Below, piece after piece: positions 1 to 9,286 of a DNA stretch of 41,834 nucleotides. Position numbers and translations under genes: made by a program. Below the pieces are notes generated by a model. That model was not told where the DNA came from. It made no database searches and saw only the letters and a list, made by a program, of their open reading frames with translations. Position 1 is the first letter of the stretch, and every line of letters starts with the position of its first letter. The stretch comes from Cyclobacteriaceae bacterium. GTDB taxonomy: Bacteria > Bacteroidota > Bacteroidia > Cytophagales > Cyclobacteriaceae. The stretch is taken from contig JAEUUI010000005.1 in assembly GCA_016786585.1 (NCBI GenBank), positions 1 to 41,834 on the forward strand, given 5' to 3'.

Positions 1-73
1 TCTTGTTGTTTGCATGCGAAACGTTATTTCCAACCTGCGGTCTTTTTCCGGTGATTTCACAAACTCTGGCCAT
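1..73 (-). CDS. rpmB: 50S ribosomal protein L28, N-terminal part (runs off the window)
   Basis: The minus strand from the ATG at 73 reads [20 protein letters not shown] followed by ANNK, which is the conserved N-terminus of bacterial ribosomal protein L28, a large-subunit protein. Only the first 24 codons lie in the window, so the gene is partial because of the window edge and not because it is broken. A Bacteroidota-type promoter and a small hairpin lie directly upstream. Confidence 0.93.
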   Translation of the reverse strand, partial: MARVCEITGKRPQVGNNVSHANNK

Positions 74-107
74 ACTCAAATACTGTTTACCCCTTAAAAA
101 GGGACTG

Positions 108-140
108 CAAATATCGGGAAAACGACCCCAATTATCCAAA
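108..140 (-). promoter_or_regulatory. Candidate rpmB promoter
   Basis: On the minus strand there is TTTG (137-140), 21 nt, then GATATTTG (108-115). This is one mismatch from the Bacteroidota -7 consensus TAnnTTTG. It is followed by GCAGTCCC and a CCCTT-AAA-AAGGG hairpin at 91-103, near the expected transcript start. The same arrangement precedes tRNA-Val, rpmH and rrn in this window. Confidence 0.5.
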
Positions 141-189
141 CGCAACCTTAAAATAACCGTAGAGATTTAGGCTCAAATCCCCTTTCTGG

Positions 190-2385
190 TCAGCGAATTA
201 CGATTTTCCGGCTGTAGGTTTTTCCGCGGATACTGAATTTGACCACGTATACACCCTTCAGCTGATCAACTGACACCTGAACAGGCTGCCCGGCTGTGAA
301 TTCCACCGGCTCTCCGGCCGGCTGCCCCAGCACCGTGAAAATCCGGAAACTTCCTGCTGCATCGGCAGACACGGTCAGATTTTGTGAGGCCGGTAACGGG
401 TTTGGATAAACACTGATTACCGGCCCGGCAGTTTCTTCGGGAAGGCCCGTGGTCGGGAACCGGTTTTTTAAAATGTGCAGTCCCCCCAGAATGTTTCCGG
501 TAACAATCTCAGGCTTCGGAAAGCCGTAGAGGTTGGTGATGGTCGGCCAGATTCTTCCACCCAGGTTTTGCGCCATGTATTCATCCAGCGTGCTGTTGTA
601 AACAATGTCGGTAATACTTCCGGATGCATCGGCTACCTCGCGATACTTGCTGATCAGCGTAATTTTTCCGGTTTGGTCGCCATAGATAAGATCATCTTTG
701 CCATCATTATTTAAATCACCGATAGCCACCGAAGGATTTTGACGCAATACACTTGATGTAAGACTAAGATAATTGGCTTGTTCCAGTGTAAATGTCGGTG
801 ACTGTGGTGTGCCGGTGTTCTTCCAGTAATCAAGCGCTCCGTTCAGTCGGCCTACAATCAAATCGGTAAGTCCATCCTGGTTAACATCCGCGGGAGTAAT
901 ATTCTCTTCACGCCACAGCACCGTAAAACCTGTTGCGGTAACGCTTCCCGAAAAATCAGCTTGGGTAGTTCCGGAATTAACGATGTAGTAAAGCTGCGTA
1001 ACAGTTCCGGTTTGTGCCGTGAAGACAAGATCCTTTTTCGCATCACCGTTCATGTCGGCAAACTTCGGTTTGATGTTTACGTGATTGAGCATGCTTAGGG
1101 ATCGATAGTCGTCCGTCACAAATTCAAAGTGGGGTTCCGTTGATGTTCCGGTATTCTCGAAAAAGTAAACCGATGCTGCACCGTAGTCGTGGTTGATGTA
1201 ACACCCGATTAATAAATCCTGATCGCCATCATTATCAATATCAAAAAATGCGGGAACAGCGTTATCCCCGACATCGATCATATCACCCTGTAAAAAAGTC
1301 TTGTTTACGGAAGAGTAAGAAGGCAGAATGTTTGTGCCTGTATTTTTATAAAACCACACCGATTGTTGAAAATCTGTTTCATTGAATTCACGGAAAAATA
1401 AATTTGGTGAAATCACCAGATCACGAACACCATCAAAATCCAAATCTTCGCTGTAGGGTGATGGATAGTTTACCATGCTGAATGTTTCCGGGTAGGCTAC
1501 GGCAGTATTCACCACAGCATTCGCGGGATTACTATCTCCGCTTTCATTTTCAAAAAGAAAAAGCTGGTCACACTCCGCTTCCGCAAACAGCATGTCGGTA
1601 TCGCCATCGTTATCAGCATCCAGCGCGAATAAACTTTTTCCGCCTGCGTGATTTTCCTTTCCGCTTGTCGGGCATGATCCATTATTAAATGCAAATACAC
1701 CACATGCGCATTCACGTACGCCCGCCCAGCTTGTGCTTACCCGTTCAAAGTCCAGGGAGTCGCGCGTTCCGTAGCGCTCTACACTGAAGTTTCTATGATA
1801 TTCTATTCTTGATGCACCCGGAAAATCCATGCTGAAGATGTCGAGGTCGCCATCACCATCCGCGTCAGCGATAGAAGGCAGATCATCATAGGTCATTTGC
1901 AACGGGACCTTCGAAGTTTTTTTGGTGAGCAGTAACGGACCTTTTGAAGTGCCATTGAAAAAAAGAAATGGTTGCCAGGTTAATGTTCCTCCAGCCAGAG
2001 TTTTGTTGACATAAACTTTAACACCCAGCGCATCGCCTGTGAAAATGTCTTTCAGACCATCGTTGTTGAAGTCGCGAAGCAACAGCCAGTTGGTAATACC
2101 TTCCGGGAAAAGAACTTCATATTCAGGGGCGTGAACGTATTCGCCATCCTGCTGCAAAAATGTTAACACCAGATCGCCCATGCGCTCAAAAATCACGAGG
2201 TCTTCTTTGGCATCGTGATTCAGATCCATCGTACTGATTTGCGTAGCATTAAGTCCGCCACTCCACGGGTATTTTAGCGTAAGGTTGCCTGCACCGGTAA
2301 CAGGTATTGACTGATCGAGCTCATAGCGGAACTGTGCGCAGGTCAGGGCGGGGAGAATTAACAAAAATAAAACCAGCGCGCGCAT
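190..2385 (-). CDS. Secreted FG-GAP/VCBS repeat protein with T9SS sorting domain
   Basis: This 731-residue protein is probably exported and released or anchored at the cell surface by the type IX secretion system. I chose the ATG at 2385 because it begins a clean signal peptide (MRALVLFLLILPALTCAQ). The open frame continues upstream only by running antisense into murF. About nine repeats carry the calcium-binding FG-GAP signature D-x-[DN]-x-D-G-x-x-D, for example DADGDGDLD, DADNDGDTD and DLNNDGKDD; such repeats build beta-propellers. The last 80 or so residues resemble a type A T9SS C-terminal domain: YPNPLPASQNL near the start, then GVYVVKFSIRGKTYSRKIVIR at the end, split here as GVYVVKF and KIVIR. 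I see no enzymatic domain, so the ligand and function are unknown. Confidence 0.88.
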   Translation of the reverse strand: MRALVLFLLILPALTCAQFRYELDQSIPVTGAGNLTLKYPWSGGLNATQISTMDLNHDAKEDLVIFERMGDLVLTFLQQDGEYVHAPEYEVLFPEGITNWLLLRDFNNDGLKDIFTGDALGVKVYVNKTLAGGTLTWQPFLFFNGTSKGPLLLTKKTSKVPLQMTYDDLPSIADADGDGDLDIFSMDFPGASRIEYHRNFSVERYGTRDSLDFERVSTSWAGVRECACGVFAFNNGSCPTSGKENHAGGKSLFALDADNDGDTDMLFAEAECDQLFLFENESGDSNPANAVVNTAVAYPETFSMVNYPSPYSEDLDFDGVRDLVISPNLFFREFNETDFQQSVWFYKNTGTNILPSYSSVNKTFLQGDMIDVGDNAVPAFFDIDNDGDQDLLIGCYINHDYGAASVYFFENTGTSTEPHFEFVTDDYRSLSMLNHVNIKPKFADMNGDAKKDLVFTAQTGTVTQLYYIVNSGTTQADFSGSVTATGFTVLWREENITPADVNQDGLTDLIVGRLNGALDYWKNTGTPQSPTFTLEQANYLSLTSSVLRQNPSVAIGDLNNDGKDDLIYGDQTGKITLISKYREVADASGSITDIVYNSTLDEYMAQNLGGRIWPTITNLYGFPKPEIVTGNILGGLHILKNRFPTTGLPEETAGPVISVYPNPLPASQNLTVSADAAGSFRIFTVLGQPAGEPVEFTAGQPVQVSVDQLKGVYVVKFSIRGKTYSRKIVIR

Positions 2386-2449
2386 CAAATTATTTTTACA
2401 AACAGATAACGCTGCCCCGTGTGTAGCTGTTATCTTGGCGGGTAAGATA

Positions 2450-3736
2450 ATGATGGATATCGAGAAATTATATCGGAAATACCGTGAGTCGGGGAAGGTC
2501 TCGACTGATACGCGGCAGATTTTACCGGGTTCGGTTTTCTTTGCACTGAAAGGCGACAAGTTTAACGCAAACGAGTTTGCGGCCGAAGCGCTTGCCAAAG
2601 GAGCAAGTGCAGTTGTGGTTGACGAGGCAAAGTATGCTATTGACGATCGGTACTTTTTGGTTGACAATTCACTTGAAGCATTGCAGAAGTTGGCCCGCCA
2701 CCACCGCGACCAGTTGAAAATTCCGGTTGTGGGTTTAACGGGGTCGAACGGAAAAACCACCAGCAAAGAACTGATTAATGCAGTATTGAGTAAGAAGTTC
2801 AAAACGTTCGCCACGAAAGGAAATCTTAACAACCATATTGGAGTTCCGTTAACGATTCTGTCGATAGATGATTCGATAGAGTTGGCGATTATCGAGATGG
2901 GGGCAAACCATGTCGGGGAAATTGCATTGTTATCGTCTATCGCGAATCCGACACATGGGTTTATTACCAACATCGGCAAAGCCCACATCGGTACGTTTGG
3001 CGGATTTGAAAATATTATCCGCGGGAAGTCAGAGTTGTATCAGCATTTAATCACGACAAACGGTCAGGTATTCATTAACTCCAAAAATGAAATTCTGAGC
3101 AACATGGCGAAGCGCTTCAGCAATCCGTTGTTTTATCCTTCGCAAGGCGACTACTATCACTGCGAACTTTTGGCATCTGATCCGTTTTTGAAAATCAAAG
3201 CAGAAAACGGAGATGAGATAACGATGCAGCTCGTAGGCGGTTACAACTTCGAAAATGCTGCGGTGGCGCTTTGCATAGGCAAATTTTTTGGCGTGGATGA
3301 GAAACTCGCGAACCAGGCTGTTGCTGAATATGTGCCTGGCAATATGCGTTCGCAGATTGTGAAGAAAGGATCGAATACGATTATTCTTGATGCGTACAAT
3401 GCGAACCCGAGTTCAATGACGGCAGCAATCGAAAATCTTGCAGCAATGAATGTGGATAGGAAAGTCGCGATTGTAGGCGACATGTTTGAACTGGAAGAGG
3501 AGGCTGAGGCTGAGCATCGCGCGATTGGAAGATTACTGAAGCAAAAGAATTTCGACCGGGTTTATTTGTGCGGGAAGCTGATGCATTCTGCGCAGCAAGA
3601 GTTTCCAAACGCGATTTTATTCGAAAAGAAAGACGACCTGATTTCAGAATTAAAAAAGAACCCAATTCAGAAGTCAACGGTGTTGGTTAAGGCTTCGAGA
3701 GGCATTGGATTGGAAACTGTAGTTGACTTTTTGTAA
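2450..3736 (+). CDS. murF: UDP-N-acetylmuramoyl-tripeptide--D-alanyl-D-alanine ligase
   Basis: MurF is the cytoplasmic ATP-dependent ligase that adds D-Ala-D-Ala to the UDP-MurNAc-tripeptide in peptidoglycan synthesis. The Mur ligase N-terminal domain covers roughly residues 1-90. The ATP-binding loop GLTGSNGKTT is at 95-104, followed by NLNNHIGVPLT and EMGANHVGEI, both typical of MurF. The C-terminal domain contains DAYNANPSSM near residue 313. The length of 428 residues is normal for the family. I prefer the ATG at 2450 (or 2453); an in-frame TTG at 2435 adds five residues with no support. The gene is divergent from the FG-GAP protein with only 64 bases between starts. TATCTTGG at 2431-2438 is a weak match to a -7 box. 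The gene stands apart from any dcw cluster. Confidence 0.96.
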   Translation: MMDIEKLYRKYRESGKVSTDTRQILPGSVFFALKGDKFNANEFAAEALAKGASAVVVDEAKYAIDDRYFLVDNSLEALQKLARHHRDQLKIPVVGLTGSNGKTTSKELINAVLSKKFKTFATKGNLNNHIGVPLTILSIDDSIELAIIEMGANHVGEIALLSSIANPTHGFITNIGKAHIGTFGGFENIIRGKSELYQHLITTNGQVFINSKNEILSNMAKRFSNPLFYPSQGDYYHCELLASDPFLKIKAENGDEITMQLVGGYNFENAAVALCIGKFFGVDEKLANQAVAEYVPGNMRSQIVKKGSNTIILDAYNANPSSMTAAIENLAAMNVDRKVAIVGDMFELEEEAEAEHRAIGRLLKQKNFDRVYLCGKLMHSAQQEFPNAILFEKKDDLISELKKNPIQKSTVLVKASRGIGLETVVDFL

Positions 3737-3786
3737 TGAGATTGCGAGGGAGGAACTCCGGAAGCAATCTGTTTGCGACCGATCTC

Positions 3787-4815
3787 CTAATTGCGTTTCC
3801 TGATGAACAAATACCCGGTAAGCCCGATAATACCCAGCGATACAATCACCGCCCACCAGTTGAGCCTGCGGCATTCGCCATACATGGTGTAGTCTTTTAA
3901 TAAGAATTTGATCGTTGGAGGACTCCAAATCAACGTATTGCCGGAAACGGAATCAGCATTTGTGTTAACGACATCCCACGGGAGGTTGATGCGGTTTACA
4001 AACTTGCCATCATCCACCGTTGAAATAAAACCGATCTTCTTCCAGAATTTCTTTTGGGCGATTTGAAACTCGGCAACCTTACTTTGGTCGATCGGAATTT
4101 TGAAGCTATCCAGCGCAGCCAGTAACATATTATTTTGATCTACACCTCCTCGATCATTAAGTTTTTCCAAGGCAGCACGCAAATCTGTTTTATGCTTTTT
4201 CAGCGAGTCGCGTGCTGGTTGGGCAGTTACCACAATTCCGGCCAAGGTGAAAAACTCTTCTTGCATGACGTCCTCACCATACTTTGAAAAAATTTTATCG
4301 TGAAGCAGATTTAGGTAAAGTTCATCGGCTTTTGCAATCTTCTGACCTTCGGCCGGCAGGCGATCAATAAAGGCGTAGTCTTCCCGGGTGAAGTAGTCTT
4401 CCGGATCAAGCTTCATCTTGTTCAACTTGTGATAGGTTTCCGAATAGGTGATGTATGTGTAAAACCATCGGAACTTCTTCTCGAATTTACTGGTGACCTG
4501 AAGAATGGTATCACTCACCACCGACAAGTCAGCATTGGCATCTTCTGCGGATGCAAACTTTTTGTGAAAGCTTGTGAAGGCATCATACTGAACAGAGTCA
4601 GTTTTGGCGGTGTCTTCTTGTGCTTTTTTTATGATCGATCTTTCCCAGCTGCTGACGTTAAAAATGAAATTTGCTGAATCTGTTTTCTCTACGGCAATAG
4701 TCTTGTCGAGCGATCCGTCCGGATACACGGTGGTTTCTGTAGCCACATCAAACTCGCACGAAGCAAGGGTGATAATAACCAGCAGACTGAGGATTAACAG
4801 GGGGAGCTTTTTCAT
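3787..4815 (-). CDS. Lipoprotein with C-terminal membrane helix, third gene of a sigma/anti-sigma operon
   Basis: I do not recognise a named family. The 342-residue protein begins with a lipoprotein signal (ITLASC, lipidated Cys at about residue 20), followed by a long, mostly charged extracytoplasmic region containing EFDVATETTVYPDGSLDK. It ends with a hydrophobic helix at about 320-338 and a positive tail RKRN. A lipidated N-terminus plus a C-terminal membrane anchor would tie both ends to the membrane. The start lies one base after the anti-sigma stop codon, so the three genes (sigma, anti-sigma, this one) are almost certainly co-transcribed. From context it may be an envelope sensor or an effector of the sigma system; this is inference. 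Confidence 0.72.
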   Translation of the reverse strand: MKKLPLLILSLLVIITLASCEFDVATETTVYPDGSLDKTIAVEKTDSANFIFNVSSWERSIIKKAQEDTAKTDSVQYDAFTSFHKKFASAEDANADLSVVSDTILQVTSKFEKKFRWFYTYITYSETYHKLNKMKLDPEDYFTREDYAFIDRLPAEGQKIAKADELYLNLLHDKIFSKYGEDVMQEEFFTLAGIVVTAQPARDSLKKHKTDLRAALEKLNDRGGVDQNNMLLAALDSFKIPIDQSKVAEFQIAQKKFWKKIGFISTVDDGKFVNRINLPWDVVNTNADSVSGNTLIWSPPTIKFLLKDYTMYGECRRLNWWAVIVSLGIIGLTGYLFIRKRN

Positions 4816-4816
4816 A

Positions 4817-5326
4817 TCAGAATGATTTCTTTACAAAATTTTTAATGAACATGTTATCGCACGCGCCAGACTTCGCGCACGCGTAAAGCGAGGGCTTATT
4901 CTCGGACTTATCTTTTCTCTTTAAAAAAGTCTCTGAAATAGAGGCCGACTCAAGAACGACAGAACCCGCGACAGGCATTCGTTTAGTAAATCCAGGCTGT
5001 TGCATCTGTTCCGCACCAAATAACACAATCAGTGCAAGCGAAGCCGCCATCATGGCGTATTTAAAAAATGGGACATAGATCCAGGAACTTGCTTTCGCAG
5101 GTTTATTTGCAACCGCCTGCATGATATTGCTGGTCAATCGGCTGTGATTAGCAGGTTCGGGTTTCACAGTGCCAACATGGGTTGTCAGAACTTGCGTTGC
5201 CTTTGCCAACTCAAACAGTTCACGGCAAGTTTTACATTCCTGAACATGCGCATCAACACGCTTCTGTTCAGCACCCGAAAGTTCTGAGTACAAATAAATG
5301 TCTGCTTCTAAATCTTTGCACGTCAT
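4817..5326 (-). CDS. Zinc-finger anti-sigma factor, membrane bound
   Basis: This 169-residue protein has a zf-HC2 (ZAS) domain at the N-terminus, with the metal-binding pattern H27-x3-C31-x2-C34 (HVQECKTC) and C3. A single transmembrane helix follows at about 91-108 (YAMMAASLALIVLFGAEQM), then a short periplasmic tail. Proteins of this type hold an ECF sigma factor at the membrane until a signal arrives. Its ATG overlaps the stop of the sigma gene (ATGA, 5323-5326), indicating translational coupling and a cognate pair. Confidence 0.85.
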   Translation of the reverse strand: MTCKDLEADIYLYSELSGAEQKRVDAHVQECKTCRELFELAKATQVLTTHVGTVKPEPANHSRLTSNIMQAVANKPAKASSWIYVPFFKYAMMAASLALIVLFGAEQMQQPGFTKRMPVAGSVVLESASISETFLKRKDKSENKPSLYACAKSGACDNMFIKNFVKKSF

Positions 5327-5898
5327 AAAAATGATTTATCAGTTGTTTGATATTTGTTCTTCAATTTTTCAGCAATCTTTTGGCGCGCGTGAAACAAATT
5401 ACTTTTTACGTTGCCGGCTGTCATCGATAATGTTTCACAAACCTCATCGGATGTTAATCCTTCCAGATCGCGCAGAATAAATACCGCTTTTTGTTTGGGC
5501 GTCAGCTCATCCGCGGCAGCGTAAACTAACGTGGTTAATTCTTGCCGGTGAAGATCGGTTTCCGGTGTTGAAGTACTGTTCACGTTGAGTTGTAATGAAA
5601 GATCAACTTTATTGTTTCGATGTCGTCCGTGCCGAGACTTCAGAAAATCCAGGCATCGGTTTGTTACTATTTTATACAACCATGTCGTGAGTTTAACTTC
5701 AGCGTTGTATACATGTAAATTCTTCCAGAGCCTAACAAAAACATCCTGCGTGATGTCTTCCGCCTCATGCTGATCATGCACAAACCGGAAAGCCACGGCA
5801 TACACAAATCGTTGATTTGCCTCAACAATGGCCCGAAAAGCCTGCTGGCTGCCGCGGGCAGCTTCCTGGATCAGTTCGGGGGTTATCGGTTCAGGCAT
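5323..5898 (-). CDS. ECF-type RNA polymerase sigma factor
   Basis: This 191-residue sigma-70 family protein has the two-domain ECF layout. Region 2 (about 20-92) contains HDQHEAEDITQDVFVRLW, the core-binding and -10-recognition segment. Region 4 (about 128-182) contains LTPKQKAVFILRDLEGLTSD followed by a helix-turn-helix ending NVKSNLFHARQKI. It redirects RNA polymerase to a small regulon, usually including its own operon. It is followed with a 4-base overlap by its likely anti-sigma factor. I could not place a confident auto-regulated promoter; a divergent DUF2461 gene starts 86 bases away. Confidence 0.93.
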   Translation of the reverse strand: MPEPITPELIQEAARGSQQAFRAIVEANQRFVYAVAFRFVHDQHEAEDITQDVFVRLWKNLHVYNAEVKLTTWLYKIVTNRCLDFLKSRHGRHRNNKVDLSLQLNVNSTSTPETDLHRQELTTLVYAAADELTPKQKAVFILRDLEGLTSDEVCETLSMTAGNVKSNLFHARQKIAEKLKNKYQTTDKSFL

Positions 5899-5983
5899 TT
5901 ACCATGATACGACCAAAGTTTACCCCAGTCAAATGCTGCGTTAAATTTTATTCGCTCGTCTTTTGTTATTTACTTTGAGCGTT

Positions 5984-6652
5984 ATGAGCACGGATTTTAA
6001 CATCATTTTGAAGTTTTTGAAGGACCTGTCGAAGAACAACGACCGGGCATGGTTCGAGAAGAACAAAGGCAAATACCTGGAAGCCAAAGATCAGTTCGAT
6101 CAGTTCGTTTCAAAACTGCTGCACGACCTGACTGACTTTGATCAATCGCTGGCCGGACTTGATCCTAAAAAAATCACGTTTCGCATCTACCGCGATGTAC
6201 GTTTCAGCAAAAACAAGGCTCCATATAAGAGTAATATGAGTGCCGGCATTTCGCCCCGCGGTAAAATGGTTGATGAGCCTGGCGTTTACGTGCACATTCA
6301 ACCCGGTAACAAAAGTTTTGTAGCGGCCGGTCTGTGGATGCCGCAACCCGAGCCGTTGGCAAAAATCCGGCAGGAGATCGATTACAACGGTGACGCGTTG
6401 AAGAAAATCATGAACGATAAAAAGTTCAAAAAAATGTACGGTGCATTTGAAACCGAATACGCATTAAAAAATACTCCGAAAGGTTACGAAAAAGATCACC
6501 CGCTGGCCGACTGGCTTCGCTTAAAGAGTTTTGTGGTGTCGCACAACTTTACGGATGAGGAGGTAAAGAGCAAAAATTTTATGAAGACGGTTATCGATAC
6601 GTACAAAACAGCCAAGCCGCTGAACGATTTCCTCAAAGACGCGATCGCTTAA
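5984..6652 (+). CDS. DUF2461 family protein
   Basis: The 222-residue protein matches the DUF2461 family, widespread in Bacteroidota and of unknown function. Features typical of the family are the N-terminal segment with NNDRAWFEKNKGKYLEAK, FRIYRDVRFSKNKAPYKSN, and a core containing PGVYVHIQPG and GLWMPQPE. It has no signal peptide, so it is probably cytoplasmic. I took the ATG at 5984; a TTG at 5963 adds only MLFTLSV. The gene is convergent with the AsmA-like gene and the two stop codons share the bases TTAA at 6649-6652. Confidence 0.88.
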   Translation: MSTDFNIILKFLKDLSKNNDRAWFEKNKGKYLEAKDQFDQFVSKLLHDLTDFDQSLAGLDPKKITFRIYRDVRFSKNKAPYKSNMSAGISPRGKMVDEPGVYVHIQPGNKSFVAAGLWMPQPEPLAKIRQEIDYNGDALKKIMNDKKFKKMYGAFETEYALKNTPKGYEKDHPLADWLRLKSFVVSHNFTDEEVKSKNFMKTVIDTYKTAKPLNDFLKDAIA

Positions 6653-9132
6653 TTGTCCCAATCGAAGTAATCATCTTTTTCAAGTTCCAGTTCTTTTTGC
6701 TTCTGTTTGCCTTTGGTTTTAAAGGCATCTTTTAGTTCCTGAACTTCTTTTTTCAATTCACTCGCGAGCTTTTTGCGGAAAGCCTCTGTGTCGTACTGGA
6801 CTTTGTAGTTGTCGGTTGTGCCGGTAATCTTCAGGAATAATTTCAACTGGCCATTATTTTCTTCGAGGGCTTGCGCAGCTTCGTTGATATCAATTTTCCG
6901 TTTGGAACGGAGCGGAGTGATTAACCGATAGTCAATATGCTGATCGAACGTGTGCGTACCGCTGATCTGAATGGCCGTTACATTGCTTGCTACCTGCATC
7001 TGCGGAATGTAAATCGTTTTCTTTTCGATATGGATGTCGTTCTTCAGATCGGCAAAACGCAAATGACTTAATCCTTCATCATCAAGGTATTTATTAAGTG
7101 CTTTCAGCGGTTCAAAGTTATTGAGCTCACCATTTTTGATCATCATACTGATATCGGCAATCAACGTTTCCTGGAACAGCTTGAGCTTTTCATTCAATGA
7201 CATCTCTACGCTAACGTCTGCCGTAACCTGACCTTTCAGGTGCCTGTCTTCGATAAAATCCTGGTCGAAATTTTTAAATACGTAGAATGCACTGTCGAGG
7301 TAAATGCCGTTGAGTTTGGCGGACGTGAGTACGTCAATCGCTTTGTGATTTTTGGCGTCTACGATGGCTGAGAAACTAAGATCACCACCCATCGTTTTAA
7401 GTTGAGTATTTCTCGAAACAGCCACTTCATCTTTCACCAGCAGGTCACCTTTCAGTTTATGGGCGGTAAACCGCTGATATCGCAGCGACTTAACTTCACA
7501 ATTGAAATTCAGATTGAGATTAGGTGAAATGCTGAATTGGTAATCATCGTTCTTGCTTTTCTGCGATGTGAAGCCGATTGCAAACAATTGATCGGCATCG
7601 ATAAAATCCGATTTTAAATCCGCTTCGATGCCAATCGGCTGATTCTCGAACAACAGAAACGTGATAATATTTTTAAAGAAGCCATTAACCACAAAATCAC
7701 TGTTACCTGCTTTCAGCGACACGTTGCTTAATGCAAGGTCATTGTTGCTGAACTGCAACGAGCCATTAAGATCGTTCACCGGGAGTTTACTTTCACCGTA
7801 CACAAAATTCAGGTTCTGCAACTCGATCGTTCCGTTTGTTGTAGCCTTTTGTGCGGTGCTCCTGCTTTTGAGCCACGACATCTTTCCTTCGAATGAAAAA
7901 TCAGTCAGCAGTGAACCATGTACATTTTGAATGTTCTCGACCGGATAGAATCCAAGCAATGATGCTGCATCAAGCTTGCCTTTGAATTTCAGGATTACAT
8001 CGGAGTCAATGAAGTTTTGTACCACCAAGTTAGCCTCGAAGTTTTCCCCGTTCAGTGTTCCTGTCATATTTTTCAAACTCAGCGAAGCTTTACTCAAATC
8101 TGCGAGGTTGCTGCTCGCGAATGAACCTTCTACGTTGGCATGATCAATTTGTGCTTTCGTGTCCGGATGAAAGATAGTTGCATCGCGCAAGCCAAACTCA
8201 ACCGATAGCCCGGGATTTTTAGTAGCGGTAATCTGGCCTTTCAGCTCAGCCGTGAAATACGTTTCACCTCTGCTCTGGTACTTTAAAAATTCTTTTGATG
8301 CAGTTTCCGGTAGCAGGGAAAGAAGAGTTTGAATGTTGGTGTCTTTACCCTGGATGGTCAGATCGATCTCGGGCGTTTGTTGCCAGTGGTATGTTCCGTT
8401 GACCGCAAACTCCGATCCTTTCAGAATAATAAAAGAGGGTTCAATTTTCAGTGCATCTTTTTCGTCATCGTATTCCAGCGTTGTGGTAATGTCAAACGAT
8501 TTTCCTTCCAGCAGAGAGGTTCGTTCTATCCGGATTTTTTGCGTGGTGAGCTGCCCTGCTGCTTCAATAATGTATCGGCTTCCGGAAGACTGAATAGACG
8601 CTGATAATTTTTCGGTATGAAAGATCAGGTCTTCATCATTTTTCAGATCGACATACCGAACGAGCGCATTTTTTAACTGAATGTTTTTCAATTCGAACCC
8701 GACGGATTCTCCCGAGCGTTTTTGTTCACCGGTTTCCCGGACAATGGTATAATTATTTTCACCCTTCCGGTTGATCTTGAGATTGGTTTCGCTGTTTTCG
8801 ATTTCAAGACCTTTGATATTGTACTTGCCCCGGTAGACTTCAATCGGGTTGAGCTGAAAAGAAACCTGGTCGGCCGTAAGCAACGGATATTGCCCGGCAT
8901 GACTGTCTTCCACATAAACCTCGGTCAGCACAATCGACAGCTGCGGGAATTTCTGGAACACCGAAACATCGAACTTCCCGACCGTAACCTTCGTGTTGAG
9001 GTCTTTGTTAATCGCCTCGATAAAATTTCGGATGATCTTGTCTTTAAACAGGAATGCGGATAATGCCAGTGAAACAACAATCACCAGCAAGCTCAGCCCG
9101 GTATACAGGAGTATTTTCTTAACGATCCTCAA
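6649..9132 (-). CDS. AsmA-like protein (AsmA/TamB superfamily)
   Basis: An 827-residue protein with one N-terminal transmembrane helix (about 7-27) followed by a very long periplasmic region of alternating beta-strands, as in AsmA-type proteins that span the envelope and are linked to outer-membrane lipid or protein homeostasis. The segment after the helix (KFDVSVFQKFPQLSIVLTEV, then TADQVSFQLNPIE) is characteristic of the Bacteroidota AsmA-like family. The C-terminus (residues about 760-827) is lysine- and glutamate-rich and may form a coiled coil. No ATG is available: the frame begins with TTG at 9132, just before the membrane helix, and a TGA lies a few codons upstream, so TTG is the only plausible start. 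A perfect palindrome lies about 40 bases upstream. Confidence 0.86.
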   Translation of the reverse strand: MRIVKKILLYTGLSLLVIVVSLALSAFLFKDKIIRNFIEAINKDLNTKVTVGKFDVSVFQKFPQLSIVLTEVYVEDSHAGQYPLLTADQVSFQLNPIEVYRGKYNIKGLEIENSETNLKINRKGENNYTIVRETGEQKRSGESVGFELKNIQLKNALVRYVDLKNDEDLIFHTEKLSASIQSSGSRYIIEAAGQLTTQKIRIERTSLLEGKSFDITTTLEYDDEKDALKIEPSFIILKGSEFAVNGTYHWQQTPEIDLTIQGKDTNIQTLLSLLPETASKEFLKYQSRGETYFTAELKGQITATKNPGLSVEFGLRDATIFHPDTKAQIDHANVEGSFASSNLADLSKASLSLKNMTGTLNGENFEANLVVQNFIDSDVILKFKGKLDAASLLGFYPVENIQNVHGSLLTDFSFEGKMSWLKSRSTAQKATTNGTIELQNLNFVYGESKLPVNDLNGSLQFSNNDLALSNVSLKAGNSDFVVNGFFKNIITFLLFENQPIGIEADLKSDFIDADQLFAIGFTSQKSKNDDYQFSISPNLNLNFNCEVKSLRYQRFTAHKLKGDLLVKDEVAVSRNTQLKTMGGDLSFSAIVDAKNHKAIDVLTSAKLNGIYLDSAFYVFKNFDQDFIEDRHLKGQVTADVSVEMSLNEKLKLFQETLIADISMMIKNGELNNFEPLKALNKYLDDEGLSHLRFADLKNDIHIEKKTIYIPQMQVASNVTAIQISGTHTFDQHIDYRLITPLRSKRKIDINEAAQALEENNGQLKLFLKITGTTDNYKVQYDTEAFRKKLASELKKEVQELKDAFKTKGKQKQKELELEKDDYFDWDN

Positions 9133-9171
9133 GTTTAAAAAATGGCTTTGTCAAAGATACGCGACAAAATC

Positions 9172-9191
9172 TGAACCAATCATTTGGTTCA
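9172..9191. repeat. Perfect palindrome upstream of the AsmA-like gene
   Basis: The sequence TGAACCAATCATTTGGTTCA has 8-base arms around TCAT. It lies 40 bases upstream of the TTG start of the AsmA-like gene and 51 bases upstream of the tRNA promoter. It has no T-tract, so it looks more like an operator than a terminator; no regulator can be assigned. Confidence 0.4.
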
Positions 9192-9241
9192 ATATTGTTC
9201 CAGGGACAGTAAACCTTTCCCGGGGCATTTTTTGAAAGATT

Positions 9242-9272
9242 TTTGTATAAAAAGAAATCTCTATTACATTTG
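9242..9272 (+). promoter_or_regulatory. Promoter of tRNA-Val
   Basis: TTTG at 9242-9245 is separated by 19 nt from TACATTTG at 9265-9272, an exact match to the Bacteroidota housekeeping-sigma consensus TTTG-N19-TAnnTTTG. Transcription should begin within the CACTCCC that follows, a few bases before the mature tRNA. Confidence 0.75.
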
Positions 9273-9286
9273 CACTCCCAAAACAT

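Noticed and set aside
2386-2988. Upstream extension of the FG-GAP gene reading frame
   Set aside because: It runs antisense through the murF coding region, has no protein-like features, and the signal peptide begins at 2385.
5680-5720. GTTGTATACATG as another copy of the MarR operator
   Set aside because: It lies inside the sigma factor coding sequence, lacks the TACAA half and the ATTGT extension, and has no promoter elements.
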